64,000 bases of DNA from Globisporangium splendens (taxonomy: Eukaryota; Oomycota; Peronosporomycetes; Pythiales; Pythiaceae): NCBI GenBank assembly GCA_006386115.1, contig VFIW01000072.1:62001-126000 (forward strand), given 5' to 3'. Position numbers and translations under genes: made by a program. Below are positions 32,936 through 44,591 of this stretch, piece by piece. Within the stretch, counting starts at the first letter, position 1, and each line of letters starts with the position of its first letter. The notes under the pieces were generated by a model. That model did not search any database. It saw only the letters and a program-made list of their open reading frames with translations, and was not told the DNA's origin.

Positions 32936-34957
32936 TTTGGTTCAGGGAGATTGAGCGAGATCTGCGGCGTAAACGGCAAAATGTCGAGTGTGAGTACTGT
33001 AGCTGCAGCCCTACTGGGTCAGCTCGTCCCAGTCAGAGAGCCACACGCCAACAGCTTCAAAAGCTTCCCTCTCCCCTCGTTCTTTGCACCAGTGAGCAGG
33101 GAAACCGCCCTTTCTGTTTTTCGCACAAACAGGTCGAGCAAGCGCATGACGGACGCGTCTCGCCTGGAGCAACGAATGATGGAAGACGGAAGGAGGAGCT
33201 CGGTGGGGGATGGAGCTGTTGATCCATATGGCCTGTCTCTGTCCCTAAAGATCCCTTTCGAAAGCACGGCAGACGTGGCGCAACGATACTAAAGCCTCTG
33301 TATCGTGCAAAGTGTCCACTGTGTCATTCTCTTGGATACAAGGAAAACCTCTGCTGTTTAGCTTGGAACTATTACCACACCTAATATGGCAGTTGCACGT
33401 CAACCGCGAACGGTCCAAACACCAAGACGAAAGCGGCGATTGGCTGAAATCCCGAAAGTGAGACTGCAAAATGGGACACGCACAAGTACCGTAATTCGCG
33501 GTGTCAGAAGACTAGCAAAGCAAATGGACTGGTCTGGTGAATTCTTTTGTGGGTCGCAGTGCGCAATAGATGGTGCAGTCCTCGTTCCAAAAACGCGGCC
33601 ATCCACGCGCGATCATGCCACTCTTGGAGAATGACATGTCCCTGAAGTTCAGAAACGCAACCAGCCGAGGCCAATCCACCGAGTACTGTGCGTTTCGCGG
33701 TGACACATTCTAGTTCTAAGCTTTGTCCGAAGCTTCCATTGCCAATGAGCCCCACCACTGAAAACCCCTTCGATCGATCGCCGTGCGATACGTCAGGAAC
33801 GACACGGAGCTGCATTGAGCACGATTTCGAACGGACAGTTGGAGGCTTCTCGATTGGAACAAGAGACGGGGAAGGGAGTGGTCAAGGAAGGCAAAACGGA
33901 ACCCAGGCATCAGCAATGGAACCCTCAGGAGTGGACAATCAAACGACGGGTGTAATACGCCTCGTCAAAGTGTTGACGCTGGGACATGTCAACTTCCACA
34001 TCGATCCTCTTCTTGAGCAAACATATCTTTATTGCGAGCTAGAGATTTGCAGGTCAAAGGCTGCTCAATACTATTGAGTTTTTACTGTGAGTCACTATGC
34101 AATACTGCAGATCGATAGGTTGGCATCGATCTGGTGACGGCGCACCGAGTTCTGTGGGAAGCTTCACGGATGGATCTGGTTGTTTGTTTTCCCGGTGGCG
34201 GGTGGTCGTCAGATACAATGGAGACTCAACACCGAGCTCGACGCACTCTCAACTCTTTATTTTCTCAAAGTACAATCGTGCATCCTTTGTTTCATACATA
34301 ATCTGTTGGCGGAAAGCGATTACAGCTCTTGTCAAAGGCAAGTGATAGTTGACCAGTGAACCTTCTATGGCATGGTTTTGTCCAGTGCTTGGATCGGGAA
34401 AAACCGAGTTTCGAAGAGCGTAATTATTGAAAATTGCAAGTTTACGAGCGGATTCACGCAACGAAAGTGGGATAGAGGCAAACTCTCGAAAAGAAGACTC
34501 AGAAAGTGTGGTGGTGAGTTGCGTCACGACTGAGGTGGCTACAATAGAAAAAGACTCGCGAAACGCGGTGCCAAAACTGTGAATTGGAATCGCAAAAGCA
34601 GGAACGTGAAAGATGCTTCCATGATTTCAAACCTTCAAGGTGATTAAAGCATTTCTTTGAAGTTGGCGTAGAAGTGCGCGTTGGATGAATCTGAGCTTGC
34701 GCGGATGAGTCTCAGAAAGCCAAATCCACCGAACTTGAGTCCACTTCAGACCTTCGAGGGTACGGCTCGAAGCAGGGACTACAGCAATTCCTAACTGCAT
34801 GGGTTGTGGTGTTGATCGATTCGTGAAGCACCTCCTTTATGATTCCATGGATGTTGGGTCAACGCAATTTGAGTGTGCTATGAAAGCAGGGGTCTGAGTA
34901 CACCGACTAAATATGTATTGCTGTCTTCATGCATGTGTCACGACTGGCTGGGCTGCT
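32936..34957. other. Spacer, 2.0 kb, without a supported gene
   Basis: It starts with the promoter region of elicitin-like gene 2. Short frames at 33386-33634 (+), 33504-33815 (-), 33688-34077 (+) and 34249-34527 (-) overlap and show no family features. It may contain decayed sequence. Confidence 0.4.
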
Positions 34958-36474
34958 TCAGCTCATCGTCATTGGATGCATCAGGAGTCCCGATGCTACG
35001 ACGTCCTCCGCAACCCCATCAGGTGTGTCCAATGTGATGCTATCTGCAACAGGCGTAGCGGATGTTATGGTATCCTCCTTTACCACTTGACGTGCGTCCA
35101 ATACGATGCTGTCTGGTGCTACAGGCTTGTCATCATCGGAGTGTTCCGGGCTGACTGGCACAGGAGTCATTGCAGGTTTAGTCTTAGCTTTGTCCGATGA
35201 CGACGGCGCATACTCAAATGGCTTGGCATCTTTGTGCGCGATCACGACGGGGAGATACAACTTGATTCGAGTACACCCGAGGAGCTTGCATGTGATGCGC
35301 ACGAAGTGCTTGATCTCAAAATAGTGACCCGCTGTCGTTGGATTCACCGGTTTACCATCGCTGTCCACCAACTTGAGCGACACTGTTTGCAATTTCTGCG
35401 GGCGGTCCTTGGGCTTCGGGACAACTTGCGTTGCAAAACACTTCCGGACGTGATATCGATCTCGCGACTTTTTGACGTTTCTCGTTCCCATGACCTCCTC
35501 GATGAGCTCGGCTCGAGTCTGCCTGACCGAGCAAAGCATGGACCCGTTGACTTGATAGCTTACTTCGAGGGAGTCCCCTGCAATGTGAGCATTCTTCGCC
35601 ATGACTGCGTTGAGTTGGAGCTTCCCCATCGGCAAGCAGCAGAGCACTGACCGAGCAGATTTGGAGGAATACTTTTGGAAGGTGCTGGCAGTTGGCGCGA
35701 CGGCGACCTCGGGTGAAAACAGGAACAGCGGCTGCGCGTCCGTGAGAATCGGAGACTCTAGACCACCATCGGCTTCTTCGATTTGCACAGACGCTGTGAC
35801 GATGTACTTTATGCTTGCGCACACGAAACGCGTCGGACCAGTGGCCCACTCTGTGCTGACGGAGCACGGAAGACCCGCTGGAAGTTTGCACGAGAACGGC
35901 AAGGATGTTTCCCCCGGCGCGAACGTCGACCCCTTTCCTGAGCCAATATGAAACTTTGAGCGAAATGCAAAGCAGCAAGAAGCGTTTTTAGTTTTCGAGT
36001 TCTGGGGGTCAAAGGGTGAAAGAAAAACGCCACCCACGACTCAAGCGCGTACCTTGCACGAGACAACGGACCTGGGAGGTAATTGGGACTTACTCTTCAC
36101 TCTCCGAATGGTTTGTTCTCTATCGTCGGCTTTTTCCTTGGCCTCTGCAAATACGAGAAACAAAGTCAAAATGCGTGATTATCGTTCTTAAAAACAATAC
36201 CAATGACACAGAGCTGGTTGGTCATACCTTTTTGTACCGTGAGTTGTTCTTCGCCGTCGATTTGTATCGTAATCTCTACGGAGGCGGACAAAATCAAAGA
36301 GGCGCGGTTATCGCTTACGAAGAACGCAGGAGTGGGTCATTCGTTCTTGCATTGCTTACCTGAGCGTTTTGTGGAGCGGACGAAATTTAGGCACAGCTTC
36401 CCCGAAATCAGCTCTCCTGGCGTGCACACCACCTTGTCTAGGCAAAGTATGACCAGGTTGCTTGACAGGACCAT
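34958..36474 (-). CDS. Arrestin-like domain protein 2
   Basis: Four exons on the minus strand. Exon 1 (from 36474) encodes MVLSSNLVILCLDKVVCTPG then ELISGKL, the first arrestin strands. Exon 2 (about 36276-36231) encodes EITIQIDGEEQLTVQK. Exon 3 (about 36147-36095) encodes EAKEKADDREQTIRRVK. Exon 4 (about 36005-34958) carries the rest of the N-domain (FAPGETSLPFSCKLPAGLP) and a complete C-domain (IAGDSLEVSYQVNG). An acidic Ser/Pro-rich tail follows. Donors GTAAGC, GTATGA and GTAAGT are canonical. It is a paralog of the 27890 gene; together they flank the elicitin-like pair. Confidence 0.75.
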
Positions 36475-37425
36475 GTTTTGTCGTATTTCTGTGGCCACGA
36501 CGTGATTTTCTCGATGCTTGCTCTTTCAGGACCAAAGTGCAAATGGAGTGGCTGCGTGGGATGATCTCGGTTGTGGGCGGAGCATTCGAGTCTGTCTATT
36601 ATGGGCAATCTTCGATGTCAATATCTATTCGAAGGAAGGCATATATAGCGACAGCCGGAGTCCAGCTCGACAGACAAGATTTACTGGCGCACACGTCCTA
36701 TTCCTAGCCAGAGCTGGCGCTGGAGGATATTTTCGCAACCACAGAAACGCTGGAATAGCGCCAAGCAAAGTCATTTACAAGTGTTGCTGTGTGGTGCTGG
36801 TTTCTTGATTCTATTGGGGAAGGTCAGACACACTTGAACGAACAACTTGTGGATTATCGACAGCAAAGGGTTGGGTGGGAAAATACCTTTAAGACAAGTT
36901 CAGATCCACCAGCATTTTAAAACGCAACTTGAAGCGTGCCCACAGCGAGTCGCCATTCTCCCTTCCGCCACCCGCATAGGACGAATCGCTACATGACGTT
37001 GAATTCTCGTCGCAGGACTAATGGGTGAGCCGCGATTGGCTGTAGGTGCGGTGCTTGGACTGTGCCAAATCAGTGGTCTTGGCTGATGATTAATTTGCTG
37101 TCCGTGTAATCTTCTAAGGGAATCGCGTGGGCTTGCGTCATTTGTGTGCAGTCCGAATTGCAACGCCGAGTACTCGCAGAGGTTGTTCGTCGCTGTTGGA
37201 CCTTGATAGGTATAGCTAGCAGCGAGTAAATATCGTGTTCCTGCTTTTGCATCACCAGAATCTATCCACTCCCTCCTGGCCACGGGTCACCCCGCGCGGT
37301 CTATACCCAATTACACTACGTATTCTCGGATATTGAACGAGGAGCCGAATGAGATAAACGGATCAGGTTCACGAAGTGCATTAACAATGCACTCTGAAGT
37401 GATGCGCCTCACAGCAGCTAGCGAT
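36475..37425. other. Spacer before the retrotransposon nest
   Basis: No coding frame of note. I see no tRNA or repeat that I can support. Confidence 0.4.
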
Positions 37426-37537
37426 TGCAATGGGCCATAACCAGCCATTACATGAAGGTGGATCTGTTCCCAGATCTAGTGTGGCACACACCACCTCCAG
37501 CGTGCATTGTGGAGACACAAATAACAAAAGGGATTAC
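37426..37537 (+). repeat. Fragment of a Gy2-type LTR (5' end)
   Basis: 112 bp beginning TGCAATGGGCC and closely matching the first part of the Gy2 LTR (38812 onward, TGTAATGGGCC). It stops abruptly at GGATTAC where the Gy3 LTR starts, so it looks like an older Gy2-type LTR cut by the Gy3 insertion. The continuation was not found on the far side of Gy3. Confidence 0.75.
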
Positions 37538-37976
37538 TGTAACGGTTTGGGGTCTTGTTGAGATCTGATTGGTCGAAAGTCGGAAAGTCGGAACTTGATT
37601 GGCTGAAAGTCGGGGACGATGGCTTGGACTCGGAAGAGGAGGTAGCAACTTGATGGCAAATTGGAAAGTGAATTGAATGGAGGACTTAGTTCGCTAGCGC
37701 TGCGTCTAAACCTCCCTGCATGCATGCCTATCCTTTTCTTGAACTGATTCGACTTTTCTTCCTATCCAGGTGTCCTGCCTGCACCTGTATTTTTATCTGA
37801 CTAGTTCCATATAACTGTATATATTAGTGTTACATATGAATGAGAGCCTGACCTCGAGTCCGAGGTCAGGCACACGTTACACATGCCACGACGCTCCGCA
37901 CGCTAGGCACGTGCGAAGTCAGGCACATGTCGATCCTACGTGCGTGCCTGGCGTGCGAGGTCAGGCACACGTGACA
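37538..37976 (-). repeat. Gy3 3' LTR (tentative borders)
   Basis: 439 bp lying directly behind the polypurine-like run CTGGGGGGATG after the Gy3 chromodomain. Borders TGTCAC and GTTACA (element orientation) are inferred from TG/CA ends and the abrupt end of the Gy2-type fragment. It contains a TATATA motif near 37818 and several GTCAGGCAC repeats. No matching 5' LTR was found upstream of Gy3 gag, so borders are tentative. Confidence 0.5.
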
Positions 37977-38811
37977 TCCCCCCAGACTTGACTTCGCGTT
38001 CGGAGTCTTGAAACTCTTGAAGGAGTCGATTCCAATGCGAAACATGGCGGATGTTCTTCTCGTATTCCCACGTACTCTCGTGCGCAGGATACCCGAGCCA
38101 CTTGACCAACCACATTCGTTGGCGGTTGTGGGTTTTACTGCGAAGTAATGCTTCCACAACGTGCAGAGCCTCACCAGTCTCGTCGTCGAGGATCACGGGG
38201 GCTGCCTTCGGAGTTGGTCTTGAATGGAACTTGGTTGGATTCTCAACGTAGTGGCTAAGCAACTCCACATTGAACGCTGGATGCAAGCGCTTCATGTTTG
38301 GAGGCAACACCAATCGAGCCACATTCTTGATCACCATTGAGTCGATCTTAAACGGTCCAACCTTCTTCGCTGCCAACTTCGCCTTTTGGAGAGAGGTGCT
38401 TTGAGCGACCGTCTTCAAGGGTAGATTCTTCGTATCTAACATAACGAGATCGCCAGCGTTAAATTCCACTTCGCGACGCTTCCTGTCGTAGTATTTCTTC
38501 TGGCGTTCTTGAGCTTGCTTGAGGTTCTCTTGGGCTAGCTTGGCGACTTGTTGGCGCTTCTCCGCAAAGTTCTTGGCAAACTCAGCTATATTTACTGGTT
38601 CGAAGTTTCCTTCGTCGACGCCGAACTCTTGGGCAATTAGGTTGCGCACCTTTCTTCCTCTGTCGACTTCAAACGGTGTGAACTTGGTCGACTCATTAAC
38701 GAGAGTTGCATGAGCAAACTCGATCGTTCCAAGGTGGCTCACCCAATCGTCTCCATGGTATGACACCATGCATCGCAGCGCATCTTCCAACACGAGGTTC
38801 TGACGCTCGGT
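37936..38811 (-). pseudogene. Gy3 pol, 3' portion: integrase end and chromodomain
   Basis: This continues the Gy3 integrase that is cut at DGQT (54923): here the reading resumes with ERQNLVLEDALRCMVSYHG, the block holding the catalytic Glu. A basic linker follows, then a chromodomain (LVKWLGYPAHESTWEYEKN). The two halves are separated by the 16-kb Gy2 insertion. Within this part the frame is open, but the gene as a whole cannot be expressed. Confidence 0.85.
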
Positions 38812-39457
38812 TGTAATGGGCCACAACCAGCCATTACATGAAGGTGGATCTGTCCACAGATCTAGTGTGTCACACCACCTTCAGCGTGCATTGTGGAGAC
38901 ACAAATAACAAAGGGATTACGGTAATACAGTCCCCACATGCACGTGTGATGTCATTCGATGACGTCACGAGTGTTCTCTGTGCTGATCAGTGCAGAATGT
39001 TGTTCTCATGTACTAATCAGTACAGAGTGATAACATCCATGTACTAATCAAGTACTGAGTGATGGTTCCTGCTTGGGAAACTGGGCTGGCGACGAGACCG
39101 ACGTGTCTCTGCCGCCTGAAGTGAGTGGCGCGAGCCAGTCACTTTGCAGGGATTTTAAATAAGACTTGAAGTTCAAGCTTCTCGAAGATCCCGTAGGTTC
39201 AACCTCAGTGTACCCAAGGTTTTATATATCAGATTCATAGGTTTTATTGTGTATGTTTAGGTTTTAGTTATAAAAGCTGTAGGATCCCTTGGGGTTCATT
39301 TATAAGTAGCGGCAGGGACCATAACCTTTTCAATTTAGTTGCAAATTTCCTCCAAGCCCTCAAGTCTTCTTCCTCCCTCCAAGTCGGGAGATCGCTTCCT
39401 CTGGCACAAGCGTGTGTGCCGTGTTTGAGGGACTGTTGTGAACAGCGCCCCCTTACA
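38812..39457 (+). repeat. Gy2 5' LTR
   Basis: 646 bp, TGTAATGG to CCTTACA. It matches the 3' LTR at 54274 with a few percent differences. It carries a CRE-like inverted repeat at 38946-38968 (one half mutated) and three spaced palindromes (38979-38995, 39009-39025, 39040-39057). Confidence 0.93.
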
Positions 39458-39459
39458 CC

Positions 39460-39477
39460 TGGTAGCACTTCGAGCGG
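39460..39477 (+). other. Gy2 primer-binding site
   Basis: TGGTAGCACTTCGAGCGG starts two bases after the LTR; the leading TGG pairs with a tRNA 3' CCA. The Gy1-B site (48665-48649) shares TGGTAGCACT, so both families may prime from the same tRNA. I cannot name the tRNA. Confidence 0.6.
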
Positions 39478-39498
39478 TCCTTCCAACGACCCAGTGAA

Positions 39499-40728
39499 GT
39501 GAAGAGGTTTGACGACGCGGCTTTAAGCACGTCGCGCATTCCTGCCCAAGACCCTGCGAGCATCCTTGTGTTGAACATGGATGCTACAGGAACCCCACTC
39601 GGTCCAGCAGTACCGGAAACTGTCGAGTTGACTATTGAGGGTTTCCCTCATTTGTCTTTTCATGAGTGGATGGCGCTTGAGCGCATGCGAGATGTCATCG
39701 GAGAGGCTGCCGTGGTCAGTCTGCTTCGATCGGCGTCTCCGGAGGACCAGAAGAGTGCGGTGGTCAGCTTCATGCACCACAAGATCATGTCCTCCCGGAA
39801 GCAGGTCGCAACCCCTGTTTCCTCACTCAGGACGGTGCCACTGAAGCTTGACGTCTCTCCGTATCGCGGCGGAGAGAGCGAACCTCTCTCGCGATGGTTC
39901 GTCGAGTTGGATGCAGCTACCACTGCAAGACAACTGCGAGACCCTTCGCAGCAAGTGTTGTTCGCGATGTCCAACCTTGCGGGTCGTGCGAAGAGCTGGG
40001 CGTATGGCAAGCGCTTAGCCGATCTAAACTGCTTCCCCAGCTACGACCACTTCAAGACCGAACTCAAGAAGGCGTTTGAACCTCCACCGAGTGAGTTCTG
40101 TGCACGCGCCGAGTTCCTCAAGCTTCGTCAAGGCCGTTTCGACCTTCACTCGTATGCACAACGTGCTCGTTACTTGGTATCGAGCATCGTTGACGAGCCG
40201 ATTGACGTTCCGACGCAAGTCGTGACGTTCATGATGGGTCTGAACGATGGTCCGATTCGGAACCAACTGTTCCGCGAGTACCCCAAGACGCTGGACGAAG
40301 CCATCGAACGTGCGATGCAAGAAGAGTTCAGCATGAAGCAAGCGAAATTCCATGGGTTCGCGTCAAGACCAATGCGGCAATCGAATGCCGTGCATGATGG
40401 TCCCGAGCCCATGGACATCTCGTACATTTCCACGCCTGGAAATGAGCGTCCTCGCAACGATGGGAAGTGTTTCTGTTGCGGGAAGCCGGGTCACATTGCT
40501 TGGAACTGCAAGGTGTCTTTGCCGGGTCGGCAAACGACACAGGGTGCTCGTTCGAACAACCGCGATCGTTCTTACGGTCGTCGGTTCGAGCGGTCACCTG
40601 GGCCAAAAAAACGGGAATGGACAGTAGGGGTGGGGCCTCCTACTGGCCCGGAAAAGAGGACTGTGGACGTTGTGGAGACACAGGACTCTGGCCCTATGTG
40701 CATCAAGCACATGCAGTTTCCACTATGA
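39499..40728 (+). CDS. Gy2 gag (capsid and CCHC nucleocapsid)
   Basis: 409 aa from Met 39499 (Met 39577 is an alternative start). A retrotransposon gag capsid domain is visible (SRWFVELDAATTARQL, then FLKLRQGRFDLHSYAQRAR). A zinc knuckle CFCCGKPGHIAWNC is near residues 322-335. Gag forms the particle that packages element RNA. The stop TGA (40726-40728) overlaps an ATG in the next frame (ATGA at 40725-40728) that leads into pol once the Gy1-B insertion is discounted. The gag frame itself is intact. Confidence 0.9.
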   Translation: MKRFDDAALSTSRIPAQDPASILVLNMDATGTPLGPAVPETVELTIEGFPHLSFHEWMALERMRDVIGEAAVVSLLRSASPEDQKSAVVSFMHHKIMSSRKQVATPVSSLRTVPLKLDVSPYRGGESEPLSRWFVELDAATTARQLRDPSQQVLFAMSNLAGRAKSWAYGKRLADLNCFPSYDHFKTELKKAFEPPPSEFCARAEFLKLRQGRFDLHSYAQRARYLVSSIVDEPIDVPTQVVTFMMGLNDGPIRNQLFREYPKTLDEAIERAMQEEFSMKQAKFHGFASRPMRQSNAVHDGPEPMDISYISTPGNERPRNDGKCFCCGKPGHIAWNCKVSLPGRQTTQGARSNNRDRSYGRRFERSPGPKKREWTVGVGPPTGPEKRTVDVVETQDSGPMCIKHMQFPL

Positions 40729-40733
40729 GTGAG

Positions 40734-40738
40734 AAGAG
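40734..40738 (+). other. Target-site duplication of Gy1-B, left copy
   Basis: AAGAG directly precedes the left LTR at 40739 and is repeated at 49203-49207 after the right LTR: a perfect 5-bp duplication, as expected for this integrase class. Confidence 0.9.
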
Positions 40739-41272
40739 TGTAACCGGACACTTCCGAGTTACGCAGCACGGTACGTGTGTGAGGAAGCGTATTCAACGCT
40801 TCTCTCAAGGACTCTGTTCCGAGAGCGGTTGCCTGCTTCCTGCAGTGCAACAATCGGTTACCTATAGGTCTCTATTGAGTAACCGTCGATAACCAAAGAC
40901 TCAGTTAACGGTAAAAATGGAACTGTTTATTTGTTGGAGGTTGCCCTCTGTAGGACAACCTTGATTATCTTTATGTAACTATGAACAATAGCAATCTCAA
41001 GTGTAATTACTCCCCATGGGGCAATGAGTGGCTATTAAAGACTAACGCTAGTTGTCTTATGTGATTGGATGAAATGCATGTTCAATTATATCCAATCGGA
41101 GGCGCCGTCACTCAGACTGGCTGCCGGCTCCACTGCGAAGGTTCGAGCAAGTACGACGAACCTCATGGTTCGGTCTTAGACTTGTTGCGCGTACTCTACG
41201 TACCGCAAGGTTCGGTTTGGTTGTGTGGCACAACACAAGTGCGTAACCATGTTACAGTGTAACCCCGTTACA
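40739..41272 (-). repeat. Gy1-B 3' LTR
   Basis: 534 bp with TGTAAC/GTTACA ends. The adjoining polypurine tract is at 41273-41289 (read on the minus strand as CTTTAAGTGGGGGGTGG). Confidence 0.93.
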
Positions 41273-41442
41273 CCACCCCCCACTTAAAGTGCGAAACACT
41301 CGAAGGGTCGGTGTGAGAAAGTGTGGTGGTCACGCTACGACTCACGAAGTCGTGGTCAGAATTTATCGTGAGAGGCACAGCGAACACGCGTGCAAAGCTC
41401 TCCGAGAATCGTCGTAAAATCACAAGTGTGGACGCACACGTG

Positions 41443-42976
41443 ATGGCGACAAACAAATCGGTGCGCGAGAAGATCGCCCGATGCGCGAGCGGCCCTGCAG
41501 AAGGACTCGTTCAAAGATTGCAAAAGCTCGACGCTGAAAAGCGCGAGACGGCGAGCGCAAAACAACGCGCTGCCGCTGCGACCACGACTGCCACAGTAGA
41601 CGTGAGCATGAGCGACGTCGAGTCGACTCAACCGAAGGCTGCTCCTGACTGTGTCAGTGAGCTACAATTTGGCGACCTCCCTGCCATCATGCCGATGAGC
41701 AGGACAAGCGACGCCGAAGAAGACACGGCAGTCGACTACCAAGAGTACTCCCCGAAGAAGGGGAGGAAGGGGAAGACATCACAGTGAAGCTCGGCTCCAT
41801 CGGCGAGTGGGTCGAGTACGAGGAGTTGCATTACGGGAGCGGTAGCCCCGAACTGCACGAGTTGGAACGGAATCCCTCGGCAGACGTCTCGATTTATCGG
41901 ACGGATGAAGAAAATGACGTCGCAAAGACTGTCAAAGAAAGAGGGAAGGAGGAGGTCATCATTACCAATAATGAGACCGGACTGGAACCACCGCGAAAAG
42001 GTTCCGTCCATTATTCGCTTCCCATTATGCCGCCGCCAAAGGAATGGCCGACAGCAAAAACCCCGGCAAATTTACTTGCACAGGCGCGGGTTCCACTCGA
42101 GAGGTATGACTCCGAGTTCGCACGATGGCGAGAAGCCGATCTGCGAGGACGTGATGGGGCACTGCGCGTGCACCCGATCCCGGTTATCCTTTACGAAGGT
42201 GAGACCGAGGATAAATATGAAACCGCGTTCTTGGCATCAAGAACCGGTGTGAAACGCTTTGGCACTGCGCGTATATTGGCCACCGATCCTGGGGCACAAC
42301 GTAGCCAGCGCATGCAATTCGCTGTGCAGCGCGTACAAAAGTACCGCGAAGCGATCAAGACTGTTGACCGTGCTCGTTCGAGTCACGTCGTTACAAGCGG
42401 CAGATGGACGAGTCCCACTCGCCACCAACGCACGCTCAAAAGCGGCGACCAAATCGGGAACGTCCTCGAGGAGGCGCTCAGCAGGCTCCCACGAGCTCTG
42501 CGACACATCGTACCCACGCCACTTCACAAGGTAGTGGGTGTTCCCCTTACGCCACTGCACACGCAGCAGGCGCTCAACATGGTAGTGGCGCTGTCCCTGC
42601 TTGTCAATCAGCGGGACAGGTGGCGCCCTACTTCGCTTCAGCATCGGTGGTTGCACCAGATGCGGTGGTTCAGATGGTTCACGCGAACGCATCGTCCTTG
42701 GGGGCGCTACAGCAAGCCGTCCGTACCCTTCGCCAGCAATATCTGGACGAAACCTCGCTGTTGAAGCAGAGGGTGACAGCGCTTGAGACGGAGCTGAAGG
42801 AAGTTCGTCAGATGCTGGAGGAGTACCATGTCCGCGGGAAGCACTTCCACGCGAGGTACGCTCCGCGAGTGAAGACGCTTTGGGAGAGGCACAACGCGCT
42901 CGTGTCTCGATGGGCGGCGTCTGAGCCCCCTGATGAGACCGACGTGCTCCCGGACTGGGATAAAAATCCACAGTAG
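41443..42976 (+). pseudogene. Gy1-B antisense coiled-coil protein, diverged and frameshifted
   Basis: Homolog of the opposing ORF of copy A. It reads in three pieces: 41443-41750 (MATNKSVREKIARCASG), 41750 to about 42430 (KLGSIGEWVEYEEL, then DPGAQRSQRMQFAVQRV) and about 42404-42976 (coiled coil TSLLKQRVTALETELKEV). The first frameshift lies in the CCCC/GAAGAAGGGGAGG run near 41745; the second lies between 42340 and 42430. The first two pieces differ from copies A and C at roughly half of positions yet keep shared motifs; the last piece is nearly identical to copy A. Function unknown. Confidence 0.65.
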
Positions 42977-44591
42977 CGTCATGGTAGCGCTTAAGCAAAC
43001 CCACGTAGAACACGGGGTGCGTTGCCATTCTCGTTGGGAGATCGAGCTTGTAATTCACGTCTCCAATCTTCTCCACAACAGTGTATGGCCCGATGAATCG
43101 TGGCAACAACTTACTCCCGCTGGGGAGCGTTGTGACTGCATCGTTTGGTAGGTTTTTAATGCTTAAAAGCACTTTATCACCCACACGAAACGCTTGTTTG
43201 TTCTTTCTGCCCGATTTATCGGCGTAGGGCTTTTGCTTGTCTTGCACAGCAGCTAGTTGGTCGCGTACGCGACGCAACAATGCTGCGCGCTCATCGACAA
43301 ATTGCCGCGCTGCTGCGACGGCTTTGTCTTGCTTTTTCGTTGCTCTCGCAGCGCGTGCTGCAGAGAGATCTATTTCTGCGCCGGTGTGTGACACCGCGCG
43401 TCCTTCCATTCGTGGCTGACGCTCGCACGAGCAGTCGCCTGATTCCGTCTGAGACTGGCTATTTTTAGCACGAGTACCGTAACTCGGTACCGTGGGTGAT
43501 CCATCTTTAGGGACACGAGTGCCGTAACTCAGTACCGTGGGTGATCCATCTTTAGGGACACGAGTACCGTAACTCAGTACCGTGCCCGAGATGTCAATAC
43601 TCTGCGTGCTGTCCGGTAAGACCGTAACAGATTCGGAACGCGATCGCACAGGCGGCGCATCGCGCGCGTCCACGTGAGCGGTCGACGCCACGTCCGGTGA
43701 CGGAGATCGCGCGCTCGCATCGAGCGCAGCGAGTTGCCCTCCCACCGCAGAACGTTCGATGCCCTCGAACAGAGTGGCGGGTACGCGCGGGTGCCGCAGC
43801 GAGTTAAAATAGAACGGAGTCACGGCCGCAGAGGCGTGCTCGCTGCTATTTATAGCAAACTCGGCGTACGGCAGCCAGCGGCTCCAGTCGCGGGGATGGT
43901 CGACAGCGATGCTGCGAAGAATATCCTCGACGACACGGTTCACGCGCTCAGTTTGCCCGTCTGTCTCGGGGTGATCGGCAGTGGACAACGCCAGATCTGT
44001 GCCGAGCAGGCGAAAGAGTTCGCGCCAAAAGGCAGCGGTAAAACGCGGGTCCCGGTCTGATACAATAGACTCGGGCAAGCCGTGATAGCGGAACACGTGC
44101 TCTAAAAATAGGCACGCCGTCTCTTGCGCAGTGACATGCTTGCGCACGGGTGCAACATGCACCATTTTGCTCAGTCGATCGACGAACACGACGACGCCTG
44201 TGTTGCGCGCCTTGTCTTCCGGGAAACCGAAGACGAAATCCATGCTGACCGACTTCCAGCAATCTTGCGGAATCGGCAGCGGATGCAGCGGCGCTTTGTT
44301 CTTGCCCGCAGGCTTCACGCGCTGGCACTGTTCGCATGAGCGTACATAATTGGCCACCCATTTGTATTGGTGTGGCCACCAAAACACATTGGACACTTGC
44401 AAGAAGGTCTTTTCACGTCCGAGATGCCCACTCGCTGGTGCATCGTGAAACTCATGCAGGATCGAAAGTTTCAGATCCTGGTCATGCGATACATACACAC
44501 GCGGGTAATCAAAGTTGGACAGTCGATGCCACAACAACCCGTCGTGGTAACTAAACCGAGCAAGCTTTGACTCGAGTTTGGCAGGCAATGA
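42237..44591 (-). pseudogene. Gy1-B pol, integrase and chromodomain part
   Basis: Follows the TAG at 44592-44594. It has the same integrase core (SMDFVFGFP, VSDRDPRF, DGQTER) and chromodomain (LVKWRGYDVSQSSWEP) as copy A. The C-terminal end differs: instead of stopping shortly after EDVPDLV it reads on for about 70 residues into the diverged segment. Without the nonsense codon it would be continuous with the upstream pol frame. Confidence 0.9.

Noticed and set aside
33504..33815. Minus-strand frame with VVGLIGNGSFGQ, like a kinase Gly-rich loop
   Set aside because: No other kinase motif (VAIK Lys, HRD, DFG) follows, and the frame is short.
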